Positions 1 through 9,301 of a stretch of 64,000 nt of DNA are shown here, in pieces (positions within the stretch are counted from its first letter, which is position 1; every line of letters starts with the position of its first letter). Source of the stretch: Paenibacillus gyeongsangnamensis. GTDB lineage: Bacteria; Bacillota; Bacilli; Paenibacillales; NBRC-103111. The stretch is from NCBI RefSeq assembly GCF_027533625.1, contig NZ_JAQAGZ010000001.1, positions 434,001 to 498,000 of the forward strand. The letters are read 5' to 3'. The position numbers and the translations under genes are program-made. Under the pieces are notes generated by a model. It made no database searches, was not told the DNA's origin, and saw only the letters and a program-made list of their open reading frames with translations.

Positions 1-48
1 AAAAAATATTTGTGGATTTTATTAACCTCTGGTTGTATAATTTCTATT

Positions 49-63
49 TGGCAACGGTTTCAC
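49..63 (-). promoter_or_regulatory. Candidate cre (CcpA) operator upstream of oppA
   Basis: The reverse strand reads GTGAAACCGTTGCCA, which fits the Gram-positive cre consensus WTGNAANCGNWNNCW at every fixed position except the first. It lies directly upstream of the likely oppA -35 box, where bound CcpA could block or modulate initiation. Catabolite control of opp is an inference; a single degenerate match can occur by chance. Confidence 0.4.
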
Positions 64-65
64 AC

Positions 66-94
66 TTTACATTTTAACTAAAAAATTATATTAT
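66..94 (+). promoter_or_regulatory. Candidate SigA promoter for oppABCDF
   Basis: TTTACA (66-71), a 17-bp spacer and TATTAT (89-94) lie in AT-rich sequence, giving a start near 101 and a leader of about 85 nt before the oppA ATG. A second TATAAT at 35-40 has no good -35 box at normal spacing. Assigned by eye only. Confidence 0.5.
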
Positions 95-186
95 CTACTA
101 GTGGTTTATTGGTGTGATTTCCATGTCAGATAACATAACAAGGCGTGGAGTTCCCATATAATTACATAATTTAGAGGAGGGTTACA

Positions 187-1845
187 ATGAAGTTGAATAA
201 ACTTCTGGTCCTGACTGCCGTAACGGCCATGCTTGGCACGGCGGCGGTCGGATGCTCTGACAACACCAAGAATCAGGCAGGGGGCACGACAGACAAGAAA
301 GCGCCTGCTCAAGAGCTTCGGATCAATATGGCGGCAGAGCCGCCTGCGCTGGACAGCTCGATTGCGACAACGAATCCGACGTTCACAATTTTGAACGCGG
401 TCAATGAAGGGCTGTACCGTCTGGATGCCGACGGCAAACCGCAGCCGGCGCTGGCAAGCAAGCTGCCGACAATTTCTCCGGACGGCTTGACTTATACGAT
501 TACCTTGCGCGATGGCCTTGCTTGGGCTGACGGCAGCCCGCTGACGGCGAAGGACTTCGTGTATGCCTACCAACGTACGCTGGATCCTGCTACCAAAGCG
601 AAATACGCTACGATGCTGGCTTGGATCAAAGGCGGCGCGGAGCTGAACAAAGCGAAGCCGGAAGAGCTTGAAGCGAAGAAAGCGGCTCTCGGCGTGAAAG
701 CGAAAGACGACAAGACGCTTGAGATTACGCTTGAAAGACCTGTAGCCTTCTTCACGGACCAATTGTCCTTGCCATTGTTCTTCCCGCAAAAAGAAGATTT
801 TGTTAAAAAGCAAGGCGACAAAAACGGCGCGGATGCGGATAAAGTCATCGGTGCGGGTCCGTTCAAGCTCGAAAAATGGGACCATGAGCAGCAGCTCGTT
901 ATGGTGAAGAACGATAAGTACTGGGATGCGGCTAACGTAAAGCTGACTAAGGTCACCGTAAACGTTGTCAAAGACCCGAACACGGCTCTGAATATGTACG
1001 AAACAAACCAGGTGGATCTGACTGAGCTTAAAAATGAGCAGCCGAAGATGTACCAAGGCAAGCCGGACCTCGTGTTCAAGAAAGAATTTGTAACTGCCTA
1101 CATCCTGTTCCAAAACAAGAAAGTTCCGGCCTTTTCTAATACCAAGATCAAGCAAGCTCTCGGTATGGCTGTAGACCGCAAAACTTTCACTGATGTCGTA
1201 CTGGGAGGAACGTCCATTCCGTCTACCGGTCTTGTTCCAGGAACGGTATCCGACGGCAACAAACAGGAATTCCGTAAAGTGGCAGGCGATACGCAGCCTC
1301 CGTTCGACCCGGCGAAAGCAAAGCAACTGCTGGCTGAAGGCTTGAAAGAAATGAACCTGACGTCCTTGCCTAAATTCAAACTGACGAGCGATGATACCGA
1401 TACTTCCAAGAAGTCCATCGAGTTCATCCAAGCGCAGTGGAAGCAAAACCTGGGCATCGACGTCGAAGGCGAGCCGCTTCCTTTCGCCCTTCGCGTGAAG
1501 AACATGCAGGAAAACAACTTTGACGCGCTGATCGGTCTGTGGGGCGCGGATTACAACGATCCAATGACGTTCCTTGACATGTGGCTGTCCGATAACAAAT
1601 CTTTCAACTATATGGACTACAACAATAAGCAGTATGATGATCTTGTAAGAGGCGCCGACAAAGAAGTCGATTTGGCTAAACGTTCCAAAATGCTCGTAGA
1701 CGCCGAGAAACTTCTGATGTCCGACGCTTCGATCTCGCCGATCTATTTCCGTACACGTCCTTACGCTAAGAAACCTAACGTAGACGGCCTAATTCTGCCG
1801 GCTATGTCCAAAGAATGGGAGCTTCGCTGGGTTTCCATTAAGTAA
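187..1845 (+). CDS. oppA: Oligopeptide ABC transporter, substrate-binding lipoprotein
   Basis: Binds peptides outside the membrane and delivers them to the OppBC channel. The 552-residue product has a short basic N-terminus, a hydrophobic segment and a lipobox ending AVGC, so Cys23 should be lipidated. The rest matches the SBP_bac_5 family (PPALDSS, NEGLYRLD, the GAGPFKLEKW motif), and the length is usual. The ATG has a strong GAGGAGGG site. It is the first gene of an oppABCDF run and is separated from oppB by two hairpins, a common way to make more binding protein than permease. Peptide specificity (Opp versus Dpp or App) cannot be read from sequence. Confidence 0.93.
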   Translation: MKLNKLLVLTAVTAMLGTAAVGCSDNTKNQAGGTTDKKAPAQELRINMAAEPPALDSSIATTNPTFTILNAVNEGLYRLDADGKPQPALASKLPTISPDGLTYTITLRDGLAWADGSPLTAKDFVYAYQRTLDPATKAKYATMLAWIKGGAELNKAKPEELEAKKAALGVKAKDDKTLEITLERPVAFFTDQLSLPLFFPQKEDFVKKQGDKNGADADKVIGAGPFKLEKWDHEQQLVMVKNDKYWDAANVKLTKVTVNVVKDPNTALNMYETNQVDLTELKNEQPKMYQGKPDLVFKKEFVTAYILFQNKKVPAFSNTKIKQALGMAVDRKTFTDVVLGGTSIPSTGLVPGTVSDGNKQEFRKVAGDTQPPFDPAKAKQLLAEGLKEMNLTSLPKFKLTSDDTDTSKKSIEFIQAQWKQNLGIDVEGEPLPFALRVKNMQENNFDALIGLWGADYNDPMTFLDMWLSDNKSFNYMDYNNKQYDDLVRGADKEVDLAKRSKMLVDAEKLLMSDASISPIYFRTRPYAKKPNVDGLILPAMSKEWELRWVSIK

Positions 1846-1884
1846 GGTTAGGCAAGCCCGTTTCAAGCTATTATAGTTCAGATG

Positions 1885-1921
1885 GGGCCGTTCTGAAAGC
1901 TGCGGAACGGCTCCGATTTTT
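1885..1921 (+). terminator. Hairpin with T-run between oppA and oppB
   Basis: GGGCCGTTC (1885-1893) pairs with GAACGGCTC (1905-1913) with one G-U pair and is followed by a short T-rich tail. It probably ends most oppA transcripts while letting some polymerase continue into oppBCDF. Confidence 0.65.
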
Positions 1922-1971
1922 CTGTTTAAGTGCATTCAGGATCTCGATTGTCTATGTGGAACGAAGCGGAG

Positions 1972-2020
1972 CTGCTTCGCAAACATAGTCTCAAGCGGCC
2001 ATGCTTGCGAAGCAGTTTTG
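1972..2020 (+). terminator. Second inverted repeat before oppB
   Basis: CTGCTTCGCAA (1972-1982) and TTGCGAAGCAG (2005-2015) are perfect inverted repeats around a 22-nt loop, followed by TTTTG. It may be a weak terminator or an mRNA-stabilising hairpin at the 5' end of the oppBCDF message. Confidence 0.45.
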
Positions 2021-2083
2021 CTCCCCAAAGGCGGGTGGACTGTTTTGCGTTTTTTCTCTCTTATCAAGTTCAGGAGGTGTGCC

Positions 2084-3019
2084 ATGCTTCGCTACATCAC
2101 GCGGCGTTTGGTTTACATGATAATCACACTATGGCTGATCGTCACCTTCACGTTTGTGCTCATGAAAAATTTGCCGGGCGACCCGTTTGGGGAAGATTCG
2201 ACGAAAATGACGGCCGAAGCAAGAAAAGTGCTGTATGCCCAGTACGGCTTGGACAAGCCGCTTTGGGAGCAATATCTGAAATACATGAATAATGTCATTC
2301 ACGGGGATCTTGGAGTATCGTTCCAGTTCCCGACCCGGAAAGTCACGGATATTATTCATCAAGGTTTTCCTGCTTCGCTCGAGCTTGGCTTGTGGGCTTT
2401 GCTCATTTCCATTACAATTGGTCTCATTCTTGGGATTATCGCTTCTTTGAATCATAACAAGGGCGCCGATATCGGTGCGATGTTCACGGCCGTGATCGGG
2501 ATTTCGATTCCTTCCTTCGTGCTGGGGCCGCTGCTTTCTTATTTTGTGGGGGTAAAATGGGGGATTCTTCCTCCGGGCATGTGGACTGGGCCGTCCAGCC
2601 GGATTCTGCCGGCCATCGCACTCTCCTTCGGTACGATAGCGATTCTAGCGAGGCTCATGCGAACGTCGATGCTTGATGTGCTGAATCAGGATTATATCAA
2701 GACGGCCAAGGCCAAAGGCTTGTCCCAAAGCTCCATCGTTGTTCGACATACGCTTCGTAATGCCATACTTCCTGTCGTTACGGTGCTCGGTCCGATCTTC
2801 GTCAATCTGATCACAGGTACTTTGGTCATCGAGCAGGTATTCGTCGTTCCGGGACTCGGCCGGCATTTCGTACAGTCGATCTATTCGAACGACTATACTA
2901 TGATTACCGGTTTGACCATTTTTTATTCCGTGCTGCTGGTCAGCATTTTGTTCATCACCGATATCATTTACGGATTTATTGATCCTCGGATCAGGCTGTC
3001 CAAAGGAGGTTCGAAGTAA
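2084..3019 (+). CDS. oppB: Oligopeptide ABC transporter permease OppB
   Basis: Integral-membrane half of the peptide channel (BPD_transp_1 family), about 311 residues. It opens with MLRYITRRLVYMIITLWLIV, the usual OppB/DppB first helix, followed by the conserved LPGDPFG segment and five further hydrophobic stretches. The cytoplasmic EAA loop that contacts the ATPases is visible (MLDVLNQDYIKTAKAKGLSQ). The ATG at 2084 is preferred over the open frame reaching back to 2018 because AGGAGGT sits six bases upstream. Its stop overlaps the oppC start by one base, so the two are translationally coupled. Confidence 0.93.
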   Translation: MLRYITRRLVYMIITLWLIVTFTFVLMKNLPGDPFGEDSTKMTAEARKVLYAQYGLDKPLWEQYLKYMNNVIHGDLGVSFQFPTRKVTDIIHQGFPASLELGLWALLISITIGLILGIIASLNHNKGADIGAMFTAVIGISIPSFVLGPLLSYFVGVKWGILPPGMWTGPSSRILPAIALSFGTIAILARLMRTSMLDVLNQDYIKTAKAKGLSQSSIVVRHTLRNAILPVVTVLGPIFVNLITGTLVIEQVFVVPGLGRHFVQSIYSNDYTMITGLTIFYSVLLVSILFITDIIYGFIDPRIRLSKGGSK

Positions 3020-3933
3020 TGGAAATGTCCAAAGATCTCTTCCAGCCGCTTCCGAAAGAAGGCCAATCGAAAGAAGTCATCGTCCGGCCTTCGTTGACCT
3101 ATTGGCAGGACGCTTGGCGCCGGCTTAAGAAGAACAAGCTGGCCATGTTCGGACTGATTACGCTTATTACCTTGATCGTGCTCGCCATCTTCGGGCCGCT
3201 TCTTTCCAAATATGATTACGCCACACAGGTGTATGAGATTAAAAACCAGCCGCCTTCCGCCGCTCATTGGTTCGGAACGGACGACTTCGGACGGGACTTG
3301 TGGGTCAGGGTATGGTGGGGCATGCGGATCTCGCTTCTGATCGGGATTACCGCAGCGCTTCTTGACCTGGCGCTCGGCGTTATTTACGGCGGCGTATCCG
3401 CTTACTATGGCGGCCGCGTCGATGACATCATGCAGCGCATTATTGAAATTGTTTACTCCATTCCGTTCCTGCTGATCTCGATTCTCCTCATTATCGTGAT
3501 CGGTCCGGGCTTCAAGACGATCATTATCGCTTACGCCATCACCGGCTGGGTGCCGATGGCCCGGCTTGTGCGGGGCCAGATTCTGACCTTGAAGGAGCAG
3601 GAATACGTGCTTGCGGCACGGACGCTCGGCGCCGGCGGCGCACGCATAATTTTAAAGCATCTGGTGCCTAAAGCGCTGGGGATTATTATCGTACAAATTA
3701 CGTTTATAGTGCCGTCGGCCATATTCGTTGAGTCGTTCCTCAGCTTTATCGGTCTCGGGATTCGCGTGCCGCTCGCATCGCTCGGTTCCTTGCTGTCCGA
3801 CGGGGCGAATAATATTCGTCTTTATCCGCACCGCGTCATTTTCCCAACGATCCTGTTCAGCTTGATACTGATGAGCTTCAACCTGCTCGGCGACGGGCTG
3901 CGCGATGCGCTGGATCCGAAGATGCGGAAGTAG
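3019..3933 (+). CDS. oppC: Oligopeptide ABC transporter permease OppC
   Basis: Second channel subunit, 304 residues. It has the OppC-type cytoplasmic N-tail, a first helix near residues 42-64 (KLAMFGLITLITLIVLAIFG), the HWFGTDDFGRD motif typical of OppC/DppC, and an EAA loop (LKEQEYVLAARTLGAGGARI). The C-terminus ends GLRDALDPKMRK, typical of the family. It shares one base with oppB (TAATG), and the Shine-Dalgarno lies inside the end of oppB. It works as a heterodimer with OppB. Confidence 0.93.
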   Translation: MEMSKDLFQPLPKEGQSKEVIVRPSLTYWQDAWRRLKKNKLAMFGLITLITLIVLAIFGPLLSKYDYATQVYEIKNQPPSAAHWFGTDDFGRDLWVRVWWGMRISLLIGITAALLDLALGVIYGGVSAYYGGRVDDIMQRIIEIVYSIPFLLISILLIIVIGPGFKTIIIAYAITGWVPMARLVRGQILTLKEQEYVLAARTLGAGGARIILKHLVPKALGIIIVQITFIVPSAIFVESFLSFIGLGIRVPLASLGSLLSDGANNIRLYPHRVIFPTILFSLILMSFNLLGDGLRDALDPKMRK

Positions 3934-3992
3934 TTTGTACGGCTTCTGACATGAGCCCATCATGCAAGAGCATCACCAGGAGGTGTTAATCC

Positions 3993-5018
3993 ATGAGTCA
4001 AAATATATTGGAAGTCAAGGACCTCAAGGTATCCTTCTCAACCTATGTCGGAGAGGTCCAGGCCGTTCGCGGCGTTTCGTTTCATCTGAAGAAAGGGGAA
4101 GTGCTGGCTATCGTGGGTGAATCCGGGTGCGGTAAATCCGTAACGGCGCAAACGATCATGCGGCTAATCCCCTCGCCTCCAAGTGTCATTAAAGGAGGCT
4201 CCATCCTGTTCGACGGCAAAACCGAAATCACGAAGGTATCGAACCGTCAAATGGAGAAAATCCGCGGCTCCGAAATGGGCATGATTTTCCAGGATCCGAT
4301 GACTTCCTTGAACCCGACCATGACGGTCGGCAAGCAAATTACGGAAGGTCTGATCAAGCATCAAGGCCTCAAGAAAGAAGAGGCGGACAAGCGCGCTCTT
4401 GAGATTTTGAAGCTTGTGGGAATCTCGAATCCGGAAGGCCGGATGGTTCAATATCCGCATGAATTTTCCGGCGGGATGCGGCAGCGCGTGATGATCGCCA
4501 TCGCCTTGGCCTGCCGGCCGAAGCTTCTGATCGCCGACGAGCCGACAACCGCGCTCGACGTGACGATTCAAGCGCAAATCATCGACTTGATGAAGGAGCT
4601 CTCGGAGAAAACCGAGGCGTCCATTATTGTCATTACACACGACCTTGGGGTCGTGGCGGAAATGGCTCAACGCGTCATCGTCATGTATGCGGGCAAAGTG
4701 GTGGAGCAAGGAACGGTAGACGAGCTGTTCTACGATCCGAAGCATCCATACACTTGGGGCCTGCTTCGCTCGATTCCGCGTCTGGACCAGGAGAAGGAGA
4801 GCGACCTGGTGCCGATTCCGGGCACGCCGCCGGATCTGTTCGCGCCACCGAAGGGCTGTGCCTTCGCCGCGCGCTGTCCTTACGCGATGAAAGCCTGCGT
4901 GGAGGTTGATCCGGAGCATACGACGCTGTCGGAGACGCACTCGGCCGCCTGCTGGCTGCTGCATCCCGATGCGCCTAAAGTGGAACGTCCAGTGGAAGTG
5001 GGAGGTGGACATCGATGA
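3993..5018 (+). CDS. oppD: Oligopeptide ABC transporter ATPase OppD
   Basis: One of two ATPases that power peptide uptake, 341 residues. The Walker A motif GESGCGKS is at about 42-49, the ABC signature FSGGMRQR at about 155-162, and the Walker [13 protein letters not shown] follows, with ITHDLG as the switch histidine. The C-terminal OppD/OppF extension ([20 protein letters not shown] and a later Cys) is the cysteine-rich region that in relatives can bind an Fe-S cluster. ATG follows AGGAGGTG. It overlaps oppF by four bases (ATGA). Confidence 0.93.
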   Translation: MSQNILEVKDLKVSFSTYVGEVQAVRGVSFHLKKGEVLAIVGESGCGKSVTAQTIMRLIPSPPSVIKGGSILFDGKTEITKVSNRQMEKIRGSEMGMIFQDPMTSLNPTMTVGKQITEGLIKHQGLKKEEADKRALEILKLVGISNPEGRMVQYPHEFSGGMRQRVMIAIALACRPKLLIADEPTTALDVTIQAQIIDLMKELSEKTEASIIVITHDLGVVAEMAQRVIVMYAGKVVEQGTVDELFYDPKHPYTWGLLRSIPRLDQEKESDLVPIPGTPPDLFAPPKGCAFAARCPYAMKACVEVDPEHTTLSETHSAACWLLHPDAPKVERPVEVGGGHR

Positions 5019-5971
5019 GCAGCAAGCCGTTGCTTGAGGTACGCAACTTGAAAAAGCATTTTAATCTCGGCGGAGGCAAGATCCTCAAAGCCGTAGACAA
5101 TATGAACTTTACGATCAACCGCGGCGAAACGTTCGGTCTCGTAGGGGAGTCCGGCTGCGGTAAATCGACGGCCGGACGTACGATCATTCGCTTGTACGAG
5201 GCTACGGACGGGGAAGTGATGTTTGGCGGAGAGAACGTCCACAAGCTGCGCGGCAGCAAGCAGCAGGAATTCCGCCGTCAAATGCAGATGGTATTCCAGG
5301 ATCCGTATGCTTCACTCAATCCCAGGATGACGGTCGGCAACATTATTGCCGAAGGGATCGACATCCACAGCTTGTCCTCCGGCAAAGCCCGCAAGGAGCG
5401 GGTATTCGAGCTGCTGCGCGCCGTCGGCTTGAACGACGAGCATGCGAACCGCTTCCCGCACGAATTCTCGGGCGGTCAGCGTCAGCGGATCGGGATTGCG
5501 CGGGCGCTCGCGATCGAGCCGCAATTCATTATTGCGGACGAGCCGATCTCGGCCTTGGACGTATCCGTACAAGCGCAGGTTGTCAACTTGTTCAAGAACC
5601 TGCAGAAGGAACACGGCCTTACTTATTTATTCATCGCGCATGACCTGGCGATGGTGAAGCATATTTCGGATCGCATCGGGGTGATGTACCTCGGCAAGCT
5701 GGTCGAGGTAACGACAGCGAACGAGCTGTATGCGAAGCCGCTGCATCCGTATACGCAGTCGCTGCTGTCCGCGATTCCGATTCCGGATCCGGAGATCGAA
5801 CGCACGCGTGAACGCATCATTCTGCAGGGCGAAATTCCAAGCCCGCTGAACCCGCCAAGCGGCTGTCCGTTCCGGACGCGCTGCCCGAAGGCGATGCCGG
5901 AATGCGCGGCCTCCATGCCGGAGTTCAAAGAAGTGGAGCCCGGCCATTTTACCGCTTGTCATTTGTATTAA
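5015..5971 (+). CDS. oppF: Oligopeptide ABC transporter ATPase OppF
   Basis: Partner ATPase of OppD, 318 residues. Walker A GESGCGKS is at about 44-51, the signature FSGGQRQR, Walker [13 protein letters not shown] and the AHDLAM switch region follow in order. The C-terminal cysteine-containing extension ([12 protein letters not shown]) is present. The start overlaps the oppD stop (ATGA) with GGAGGT just upstream. It is the last gene of the operon and is followed after ten bases by a strong terminator. Confidence 0.93.
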   Translation: MSSKPLLEVRNLKKHFNLGGGKILKAVDNMNFTINRGETFGLVGESGCGKSTAGRTIIRLYEATDGEVMFGGENVHKLRGSKQQEFRRQMQMVFQDPYASLNPRMTVGNIIAEGIDIHSLSSGKARKERVFELLRAVGLNDEHANRFPHEFSGGQRQRIGIARALAIEPQFIIADEPISALDVSVQAQVVNLFKNLQKEHGLTYLFIAHDLAMVKHISDRIGVMYLGKLVEVTTANELYAKPLHPYTQSLLSAIPIPDPEIERTRERIILQGEIPSPLNPPSGCPFRTRCPKAMPECAASMPEFKEVEPGHFTACHLY

Positions 5972-5981
5972 TCCAAGGAAG

Positions 5982-6011
5982 CCTCCCGGACCCGCTGTCC
6001 GGGAGGTTTTT
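5982..6011 (+). terminator. Terminator of the opp operon
   Basis: A perfect 9-bp stem, CCTCCCGGA with TCCGGGAGG, and a 7-nt loop are followed at once by TTTTT. A textbook Rho-independent terminator. Confidence 0.9.
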
Positions 6012-6107
6012 GTATGCAGAAGCTGCTGCAGGAAGCAAAGTGCTTGTCAGTGTAGCAGGAGCAGGTGACCTCCCGTGCGCAAAAGTATGTCTTAGCACAG
6101 ATCTCTT

Positions 6108-6136
6108 TTGACGATTTCCGGGATCATGTGTACAAT
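6108..6136 (+). promoter_or_regulatory. SigA promoter for bshC
   Basis: TTGACG (6108-6113), a 17-bp spacer and TACAAT (6131-6136) form a near-consensus vegetative promoter. The predicted start near 6143 gives a leader of about 60 nt before bshC. The AAAGGAGG just downstream of the -10 box lies at the start point and is probably not part of the message. Confidence 0.75.
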
Positions 6137-6202
6137 AAAGGAGGCTTCCCTGCAACAAATGGGAAGTGGCTTGAAATACATAAGAAAGCGTGGCGCTGCA
6201 GG

Positions 6203-7837
6203 ATGAGGATGGAAGTATTTCATTGGAATTCCGGCCAGCCTTTGACGGAAGACTATTTGCAAAGATATGGGAATACAGAGCCGCTGTATGAATACGAGCC
6301 CTTTCAGACGGACAGCTGGAAGCGGAGGGCGGAGTGGCTCGATACGAAGCGCGCCTTCGGAGCGGACAGAGGCGCGCTCGCGGATGCGCTGAAGCGGTTC
6401 AATGAGAAGGCCGGTGCGGCACCGGAGGCTTTGGCGGCGATTGAAGCTCTTCGAGATCCCGGGACGCTCGCCATTGTGGGCGGACAGCAAGCCGGCCTGT
6501 TCACAGGCCCGCTGCTCGTCATTTACAAAGCGGTTACGATCATCCGGGAAGCGAAGCGTGCTTCCGAACTGCTGAACCGCCGGGTGGTGCCCGTGTTCTG
6601 GATCGCGGGCGAGGATCATGATTTTGACGAGGTCAATCATGTAATCGCCTTAACGCCGGAGCTGGAACTTAACCGAATCAAGTTGGAGCATCCTACGGGC
6701 CTGCGCACGTCGGTAAGCCGAACGCCGATATCGGCGGAGCAGTGGGAAGACGCGATCGGGCAGTTGGATACGACCCTGATTCCGACCGAATTCAAGGCCG
6801 GGCTGCTGGAGTCTCTTCGGGCTTTGGCGGCAAAATCGGATACGCTGGTCGATTTGTTTGCCGGGCTGCTCGCTTCGCTGTTCAGCCGTTACGGTTTAAT
6901 TCTCGTCGACTCGGACGATCCGGGACTGCGCCGGCTTGAAGGGCCGATGTTCCGGACTTTGCTGGAACGGAACGGCGAATTGGGGCAGGCGCTGAAGGAA
7001 GCTAAGGCCGAGCTCGTCCGCTTGGGCTATGAACCGCAGGCGGAAGTCTCGGAGCGGAGCGCCAATTTGTTCGTATTCGATCCTGAAGAGCGCATTCTGC
7101 TGTATCAGTCGGAATCCGGCGGGTTTACGGACCGGAAGGAAGAACGGCACTACAGTCTCGAGGGGCTTCTCGATTGGGCGGAAACCGCTCCGGAGCGGTT
7201 AAGCAACAACGTTATGACCCGGCCGCTGATGCAGGATTATCTGTTCCCCGTGCTAGGCGCGGTGCTCGGTTCCTCGGAAATCGCTTATTGGGGGTTGACC
7301 CGAAGAGCGTTCGAGCTCTTTGGCATGAATATGCCGATTCTGATTCCCCGTACCGGGTACACCTTGCTGGAAGGGACGGTACAGAAGAACATGGGCAAGT
7401 ACGGATTGGCCGTGGAGGATGCGTTGTTCCGGCTTGAAGAGCGCCAGCAGGCGTGGCTGCAGGAACAAGACCGGCTGCAGCTGTCGGAGCGCTTCCAGTC
7501 CGTCAAGGAGGATTTCCGTGAGCGGTACGCTCCGCTCGTGGAGCTGCTGGGCGAGGTGAACCCGGGTCTGAAGAAGCTGGGGGATACGAATCTAAGCAAA
7601 ATTTTGGAGCAGATCGATTTCCTTGAGCATAAGGCTGAGGATGCCGTCAAGTCGCAGCATGAGTCGGGCTTAAGACAATTCCAACGCGTCGGCATGTCGA
7701 TTCTTCCGGACGGCAAGCCGCAGGAGCGTATCTACAATGTATTTGCTTATTTGAACAAATACGGCGAAGGCTGGCTGCAGGAGCTGCTGGATGCGTCCTA
7801 TGACGTGGACGGACATCATTTTGTATGTTATATGTAA
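6203..7837 (+). CDS. bshC: Bacillithiol biosynthesis cysteine-adding enzyme BshC
   Basis: Adds cysteine to glucosaminyl-malate in the last step of bacillithiol synthesis, the low-molecular-weight thiol of many Firmicutes. From the ATG at 6203 the product has 544 residues, close to the ~540 of known BshC. It begins MRMEVFHWNSGQPLTEDYL, and carries conserved stretches such as GGQQAGLFTGPLL, FWIAGEDHDFDEVNH and RPLMQDYLFPVLG. The open frame starts earlier, at 6065, but that part precedes the promoter. ATG 6203 or 6209 is the real start, and neither has a strong ribosome site. In Bacillus the same gene (yllA) stands directly before mraZ; here two genes separate them. Confidence 0.9.
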   Translation: MRMEVFHWNSGQPLTEDYLQRYGNTEPLYEYEPFQTDSWKRRAEWLDTKRAFGADRGALADALKRFNEKAGAAPEALAAIEALRDPGTLAIVGGQQAGLFTGPLLVIYKAVTIIREAKRASELLNRRVVPVFWIAGEDHDFDEVNHVIALTPELELNRIKLEHPTGLRTSVSRTPISAEQWEDAIGQLDTTLIPTEFKAGLLESLRALAAKSDTLVDLFAGLLASLFSRYGLILVDSDDPGLRRLEGPMFRTLLERNGELGQALKEAKAELVRLGYEPQAEVSERSANLFVFDPEERILLYQSESGGFTDRKEERHYSLEGLLDWAETAPERLSNNVMTRPLMQDYLFPVLGAVLGSSEIAYWGLTRRAFELFGMNMPILIPRTGYTLLEGTVQKNMGKYGLAVEDALFRLEERQQAWLQEQDRLQLSERFQSVKEDFRERYAPLVELLGEVNPGLKKLGDTNLSKILEQIDFLEHKAEDAVKSQHESGLRQFQRVGMSILPDGKPQERIYNVFAYLNKYGEGWLQELLDASYDVDGHHFVCYM

Positions 7838-7890
7838 GAATAAGAAACCGCGGGCTGCCCTTGCCCATTCCTAAGGAGGATTATTGATCC

Positions 7891-9156
7891 ATGACCAGTA
7901 CCGCTGACCGAAGCATCATCCGAGATATCGCCCTGGCGCATGAAGGCCATTTGAAAATTGATTGGGTGAATGCCCATATGCCGGTGTTGAACCGGATTCG
8001 CGAGCAGTTCGAGAAGGAACAGCCGTTCAAGGGGCTCAAGGTGGCGATCTCGCTTCACTTGGAAGCGAAAACGGCTTATTTGGCGAAAGTGGTAGCTGCC
8101 GGCGGCGCCGAAGTGGCCATTTGCGGAAGCAATCCGCTGTCGACGCAGGACGATGTTTGCGCCGCGTTGGTAGAGGACGGCATTACCGTATTCGCGAAGT
8201 ACAATCCGGATCCGAAGGAATATAAGGAACACATGATCAAAACGCTCGAGACGGAGCCGGATCTCATCATTGACGACGGCGGAGACCTGGTAACCATTCT
8301 GCACTCCGAGCGCCAGGATCTGCTGGCTAAAGTCCGCGGCGGCGCCGAGGAAACGACAACGGGCATTCTGCGTCTGAAATCGCTGGAGAAGGAAGGACAG
8401 CTGAAGTTCCCGATGGTGGCGGTCAATGACGCATTCTGCAAATATTTGTTCGATAACCGTTACGGAACCGGACAATCCGTATGGGACGGCATCAACCGCA
8501 CGACGAACCTTGTGGTTGCAGGTAAAACCGTAGTCGTGGTCGGCTACGGCTGGTGCGGCAAAGGTGTGGCGATGCGTGCCAAGGGCCTGGGCGCCAATGT
8601 AATCGTGACGGAAATCGACGCGATCAAGGGCGTGGAGGCGTACATGGACGGATTTGCCGTCATGCCGATGAGCGAAGCGGCCAAGGTGGGCGACTTCTTC
8701 GTAACGGTCACGGGCAACCGCGACGTCATTCGCGGCGAGCATTACAAGGTCATGAAGGACGGCGCGATTCTGTCCAATGCAGGCCACTTCGACGTCGAAG
8801 TGAATAAGCCGGAGCTGGAAGCCTTGTCGGTATCGAAGCGTACCGTTCGCCGCAATATCGAAGAGTACACGCTGCAGGACGGCCGGAAGTTCTACATTTT
8901 AGCCGAAGGACGTCTCGTGAACCTGGCGGCAGGGGACGGGCATCCGGCGGAAATCATGGATATGACGTTCGCGCTTCAGGCGATGTCGCTGAAGTACGTG
9001 AACGACAACTACAAGCAAATCGGCAGCAAAGTGATCAACGTGCCTTACGAGCTGGATGAGCAGGTGGCCCGCTTCAAGCTGGCGGCGCTCGGAATCGGCA
9101 TTGATTCCTTGACTTCGGAGCAGCAAGCTTACCTTGACAGTTGGGCTGAGCACTAA
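7891..9156 (+). CDS. ahcY: S-adenosylhomocysteine hydrolase
   Basis: Reversibly splits S-adenosylhomocysteine into adenosine and homocysteine, relieving product inhibition of methyltransferases. The 421-residue product lacks the insertion of eukaryotic enzymes. It reads like the short bacterial/archaeal type: the NAD-binding loop GYGWCGKG is at 218-225, with VTEIDAIKGVEAYMDGF after it and EGRLVNLAAGDGHPAEIMDM near the C-terminus. ATG 7891 follows AAGGAGG. It lies 53 bp after bshC, with no terminator seen between, so the two may be cotranscribed. Bacillus subtilis uses the nucleosidase/LuxS route instead, so this is a difference from the model organism. Confidence 0.92.
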   Translation: MTSTADRSIIRDIALAHEGHLKIDWVNAHMPVLNRIREQFEKEQPFKGLKVAISLHLEAKTAYLAKVVAAGGAEVAICGSNPLSTQDDVCAALVEDGITVFAKYNPDPKEYKEHMIKTLETEPDLIIDDGGDLVTILHSERQDLLAKVRGGAEETTTGILRLKSLEKEGQLKFPMVAVNDAFCKYLFDNRYGTGQSVWDGINRTTNLVVAGKTVVVVGYGWCGKGVAMRAKGLGANVIVTEIDAIKGVEAYMDGFAVMPMSEAAKVGDFFVTVTGNRDVIRGEHYKVMKDGAILSNAGHFDVEVNKPELEALSVSKRTVRRNIEEYTLQDGRKFYILAEGRLVNLAAGDGHPAEIMDMTFALQAMSLKYVNDNYKQIGSKVINVPYELDEQVARFKLAALGIGIDSLTSEQQAYLDSWAEH

Positions 9157-9167
9157 GATTTGACCGG

Positions 9168-9201
9168 CCTCTCTTCGCTAATAGCGAGGAGAGGTTTTTT
9201 T
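9168..9201 (+). terminator. Terminator after ahcY
   Basis: CCTCTC (9168-9173) pairs with GAGAGG (9189-9194), and the inner TCGCTA/TAGCGA extends the stem. Seven Ts follow. Ends the bshC-ahcY unit. Confidence 0.9.
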
Positions 9202-9301
9202 AATTGTAATAAAATTGCAACAACTCCATAATTCTCCTCGTCAGTAGGGTGCGGGCTGAATTTAATTTCGATTCGCGACTCGTATCAAGGGGGGAATCTA
9301 G

